From: Fontivita pretiosa
Lineage (GTDB): Bacteria > Planctomycetota > Phycisphaerae > Tepidisphaerales > Tepidisphaeraceae
Reading direction: 5' to 3'
Assembly (NCBI RefSeq): GCF_050410795.1
Contig: NZ_CP191258.1
Location: 1,116,001 to 1,180,000, forward strand
DNA: 64,000 nucleotides
The notes under the pieces are model-generated. The model saw only the letters and a list, made by a program, of their open reading frames with translations. It was not told the origin of the DNA and searched no databases. Shown here in pieces: positions 61,047 through 64,000 of the stretch. Each line of letters opens with the position of its first letter. Positions within the stretch are counted from its first letter, which is position 1. The translations under genes were made by a program, and so were the position numbers.

Positions 61047-63608
61047 TTACACGTCCAGATTCTTCACTTCCAGGGCGTGATCCTCGATGAACTGTCGGCG
61101 GCGCTCCACGTCTTCGCCCATCAGCACGCTGAACATGCGCTCCGCCTCGCCGGCTTCCTGGAGCGTGACCCGCAGCAGCACCCGCCGCTTCGGATCCAGC
61201 GTGGTTTCCCACAGTTGCTCGGCGTTCATTTCGCCCAGCCCCTTGAAGCGTTTGACCTCGATCCCCTGCTTGCCCAGCCGGTAGATCTCCGGCAGCAGTT
61301 GGGCAACGCCCGCCACGTCGTGACAGCTTCCGTCCTGAACCAGCGCATACTTGGTCGCCAGCTTCTCACCGCTGACCGATTCCTCCTGCGTCAGGAAGTA
61401 ATCATCGATCGACAGCCCGTACTGTTCGAGCTGAGCGAACAGCTTCTCCAAATCCTTGACCTCGTGAAGCTCCTGATTTTTCTGCAGGCGCTGATAGCCC
61501 TCTTCGGGTTCGTCGGCGGGCTGTTGCGTGCTGTCGGTCGAAACGATCTCCGCCCGCGTGGGAATCGCCGTGCTGTCTACCCACAGCTTCTGTTCCCGCA
61601 GGAACTGGTCGCGATCGTTCACGTCGTGGAAGAATCGCTCCTCGCCGTCAACCACAACCTGGTAAAGCGGCAGCCGGCCGTGCTGATCGCGCTTCTGAAG
61701 GAAATCGGCAAAATCAATCCCCCGCCGCTGGATCACCTTCACCAGCTCTTCCAGCCTGACAAGCAGCTCGACGACGCGCTTCAGCTCCTCGCCGCTAAGG
61801 CGACGCGCCTCCCGGCCCGTGTCCCCGTCGCGGATGATCAGCTCCGTGCCCTCCAGCCCCAGCTCGGTGTAGATCTGCTTCATCGCGCGGTCGTTCAGCA
61901 CATACTCGCTCTTCTTCTTTCGCGTCACCTGATACAGCGGCGGCTGCGCCACGTACACCCGCCCGGCCTTGATCAGCTCCTGCATGTGCCGGAAGAAGAA
62001 CGTCAGCAGCAGCGTGCGGATGTGGCTGCCGTCCACGTCGGCGTCGGTCATGATCACGACCTTGCCGTATCGCCTCTTCTCGATGTCGAAATCATCCCGG
62101 ATTCCCGTGCCCAGCGCGCTGATGATCGTGCGGATCTCCTCATGGCCGAGCATCTTCACGAGATTGGCCTTCTCCACGTTCAGCAGCTTGCCGCGCAGCG
62201 CCAGAATCGCCTGGATGTTGGAGTCCCGCCCCTGCTTGGCCGATCCACCGGCCGAGTCGCCCTCCACCAGAAACAGCTCGGTTTCCTCGTTGGATTTGCT
62301 GCGGCAGTCGGCCAGCTTGCCCGGCAGCGAGTTGCCTTCCAGCGAATTTTTCCGGCGCGTCAGCTCGCGCGCCTTTCGCGCCGCCTCGCGCGCCTCGGCC
62401 GCGAGCGTCCCCTTCTCGAAGATCGCCCGCGCCTCCTTCGGATTCTCCTCCAGGTACGCGCCCAGCTTCTCGCTGACCGCCGAGCTGACAAAACCCTCAA
62501 CCTCGCTGTTGCCCAGCTTGGTCTTGGTCTGGCCCTCGAACTGCGGCTCGGGAACCTTCACGCTGATCACCGCGATCAGCCCTTCACGAACATCCTCACC
62601 GCTGGGGCGAAGGTCCTTCATCAGTCCGTTGGCTTCGGCGTAACGGTTGATCGTGCTGGTCAGCGCGGTCTTGAACCCCGACAGGTGCGTGCCCCCCTCG
62701 TGGGTGTTGATGTTGTTCGCGAAGCTCTCGATCGTCTCGTTGTATCCATCGTTGTACTGCATCGCCACCTCGACGACCAGCCGCGTCTGCGGGTCTTCCT
62801 TCTTGAAGTGGATCACCGGATGCAGCGTGACCTTGCCGTCGTTGAGGTACTTGACGTACTCGACCAGACCCTGGTCGAACTTGAACTCGTCGCGTTTGCC
62901 GGTGCGCTCGTCCTCGATGACGATCTGAAGCCCCTCGTTCAGGTACGCCAGCTCGCGCAGTCGCTTCTGTAGAATCTCGTACTTGAACTCGATGTCCGGG
63001 AAAATCTGCGGATCGGGCTTGAACGTGACCTTCGTGCCGGTCTTGGTGCTCTTGCCGATGACCTTCAGGCTCGAAGCCTTCTTGCCTCGCTCAAACTCCA
63101 TGTGGTGCACCTTGCCCTCGCGCGAGACCTCGACCTCCAGCCATTCGCTCAGCGCGTTGACCACCGATGCCCCCACCCCGTGCAGACCCCCGGTCGTGCG
63201 ATAGGCGCTGTGCTCGTTGTGCTCGAACTTTCCCCCGGCCCCGAGCTTGGCAAACACCACCTCCACCGTCGGCACTTTTTCCGTCGGATGGATACCCACC
63301 GGAATGCCCCGCCCGTCGTCGGCGACGGTGCAGCTTCCGTCGGCGTTGATCCGCACCAGAATGCTCTTGCAGAAACCCGCCATCGCCTCGTCGATCGAGT
63401 TGTCCACGATCTCGTACACCAGGTGGTGCAGTCCGCGCGCAGTGGTGTCGCCGATGTACATTCCCGGACGCGTGCGGACATGTTCGATCCCCTCCAGCAC
63501 CTTGATCATGTTCTCGTTGTACGCGCGCGCCGCCGCCTCAGCGTCGGCCAACGTCGCAGAATCGGACTGGGGGGTTGTCGGATGAACGGGGTTTGGGTTT
63601 TCGGCCAT
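61047..63608 (-). CDS. gyrB: DNA gyrase subunit B
   Basis: GyrB supplies the ATPase and TOPRIM parts of DNA gyrase, which introduces negative supercoils. The 853-residue protein shows the GHKL-type ATPase (EIVDNSIDEAMAGF, DDGRGIPVGIHP), GGLHGVGASVVNAL, the TOPRIM motif ELFLVEGDSAGGSAKQGRD and VIMTDADVDGSHIRTLLLTFFFR, and the C-terminal RFKGLGEMNAEQLWETTLDP. The protein is of usual length, with an insertion of roughly 80 residues between TOPRIM and tail. It converges with the hypothetical gene at 60205. Confidence 0.97.
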   Translation of the reverse strand: MAENPNPVHPTTPQSDSATLADAEAAARAYNENMIKVLEGIEHVRTRPGMYIGDTTARGLHHLVYEIVDNSIDEAMAGFCKSILVRINADGSCTVADDGRGIPVGIHPTEKVPTVEVVFAKLGAGGKFEHNEHSAYRTTGGLHGVGASVVNALSEWLEVEVSREGKVHHMEFERGKKASSLKVIGKSTKTGTKVTFKPDPQIFPDIEFKYEILQKRLRELAYLNEGLQIVIEDERTGKRDEFKFDQGLVEYVKYLNDGKVTLHPVIHFKKEDPQTRLVVEVAMQYNDGYNETIESFANNINTHEGGTHLSGFKTALTSTINRYAEANGLMKDLRPSGEDVREGLIAVISVKVPEPQFEGQTKTKLGNSEVEGFVSSAVSEKLGAYLEENPKEARAIFEKGTLAAEAREAARKARELTRRKNSLEGNSLPGKLADCRSKSNEETELFLVEGDSAGGSAKQGRDSNIQAILALRGKLLNVEKANLVKMLGHEEIRTIISALGTGIRDDFDIEKRRYGKVVIMTDADVDGSHIRTLLLTFFFRHMQELIKAGRVYVAQPPLYQVTRKKKSEYVLNDRAMKQIYTELGLEGTELIIRDGDTGREARRLSGEELKRVVELLVRLEELVKVIQRRGIDFADFLQKRDQHGRLPLYQVVVDGEERFFHDVNDRDQFLREQKLWVDSTAIPTRAEIVSTDSTQQPADEPEEGYQRLQKNQELHEVKDLEKLFAQLEQYGLSIDDYFLTQEESVSGEKLATKYALVQDGSCHDVAGVAQLLPEIYRLGKQGIEVKRFKGLGEMNAEQLWETTLDPKRRVLLRVTLQEAGEAERMFSVLMGEDVERRRQFIEDHALEVKNLDV

Positions 63609-63871
63609 CAGAATACGGCTCCTGCTCTGGGTCTTCGTCTGCTTTTACTGGCTCGGTCAAAGACTGATCATTCAAGGTTCGTGGCGCAAGTCACGGTCGG
63701 CGTGGCCAACCGTGCCGCCGGGATGCAGGTGGACTGGTTATTATCGCGAAAACCTGCCTCAAATACTACGTCACAAGCAAGAAAAAGTGCGGGTATACAG
63801 CAAGCTCCTGATACAACGGAAACCTCGGTTTCTCCTTGCGATTTCAAGCGGTTAGGTAATACCATCGGCTT

Positions 63872-64000
63872 GTGAGCACGCGACAATTCAACGCCCGCGG
63901 CAGCACCTGCCTGCCCAGCGTCTTCGGCGCGATCCTGCTGCTGGGTCTGTTGGGGCTTTTCAGCATCGCGGCAGCGGCGGCGACAACCGAGTCGCTGATC
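63872..64000 (+). CDS. Start of a secreted or membrane protein gene, 3' end outside window
   Basis: From GTG at 63872 the frame is open for 43 codons to the window edge. The predicted start (MSTRQFNARGS) is followed by a hydrophobic stretch (VFGAILLLGLLGLFSIAAAAA), a likely signal peptide or anchor. No ribosome-binding site of note is seen, so the start could be elsewhere. It is divergent from gyrB. Confidence 0.45.
   Translation, partial: MSTRQFNARGSTCLPSVFGAILLLGLLGLFSIAAAAATTESLI

Noticed and set aside
1..64000. CRISPR array or prophage
   Set aside because: No regular short direct repeats with unique spacers, and no capsid, terminase, portal or integrase gene were seen.

Overview
The window looks like a chromosomal segment of a Planctomycetota bacterium, most likely class Phycisphaerae or a close relative. 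The signs are a GC-rich sequence, several proteins with H-X9-DG prepilin architecture, very large secreted proteins that end in a dockerin-like pair plus a PEP-CTERM tail, many lipoproteins, and short intergenic phrase-like repeats. No phage or CRISPR array was seen. One intact insertion sequence is present.

Layout. 0-13.3 kb: a 5'-truncated SAM hydroxide adenosyltransferase; complex I genes nuoG-nuoH-nuoI; a three-gene unit of cupredoxin, lipoprotein and class III adenylate cyclase; an inositol-monophosphatase-like phosphatase; 6-phosphogluconate dehydrogenase; a 2-hydroxyacid dehydrogenase; and an IspD-like nucleotidyltransferase. 13.3-16.5 kb: tRNA-Ile(GAT) with a clear promoter, ribosomal protein bL31, two tandem paralogous lipoproteins and a pseudopilin-like protein. 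16.5-32.3 kb: a probable glycan-utilisation locus. It holds a PEP-CTERM autotransporter-repeat protein, a LacI regulator, a PL5/PL38-like uronate lyase, a sodium:solute symporter, an aldo/keto reductase, a Gfo/Idh/MocA oxidoreductase, a six-hairpin glycosidase-like protein, L-rhamnose isomerase, and a 1051-residue BNR-4 (ulvan-lyase-like) protein with a PEP-CTERM tail. Two AACCGGTT palindromes overlap divergent promoter-like elements between lacI and the lyase.

32.5-38.1 kb: two subunits resembling NfnB/NfnA, separated by a dispersed repeat, then a putative unit of a small membrane protein, a pseudopilin-like protein and a lipoprotein. 38.3-44 kb: a CrtI-like flavoprotein, a UxaA-type dehydratase large subunit, and two ketosynthases, one canonical and one with a degenerate active site like a chain-length factor. 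44-50.5 kb: lipoproteins, an M48 protease, an alpha/beta hydrolase, a two-ACT-domain protein, a methyltransferase, an AraC regulator and a DUF1460 protein. 50.6-53.5 kb: a 1.13 kb insertion sequence with perfect 20-bp terminal repeats, then an HtrA protease flanked by inverted copies of the IS-end hairpin. 53.5-64 kb: a membrane protein, a TPR protein with an odd CX4CH motif, an AmmeMemoRadiSam-type radical SAM enzyme, a sugar-binding lipoprotein, metK, scpB, a hypothetical gene, gyrB, and the start of a gene running off the window.

The strongest system-level proposal is regulated breakdown of a rhamnose- and uronate-containing polysaccharide. Secreted lyases would cut the polymer, the symporter would import products, and RhaA with the oxidoreductases would process the sugars under LacI control. 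The second is the ketosynthase pair with its flavoprotein, whose product cannot be predicted here. All functions come from reading motifs by eye; no search was run.
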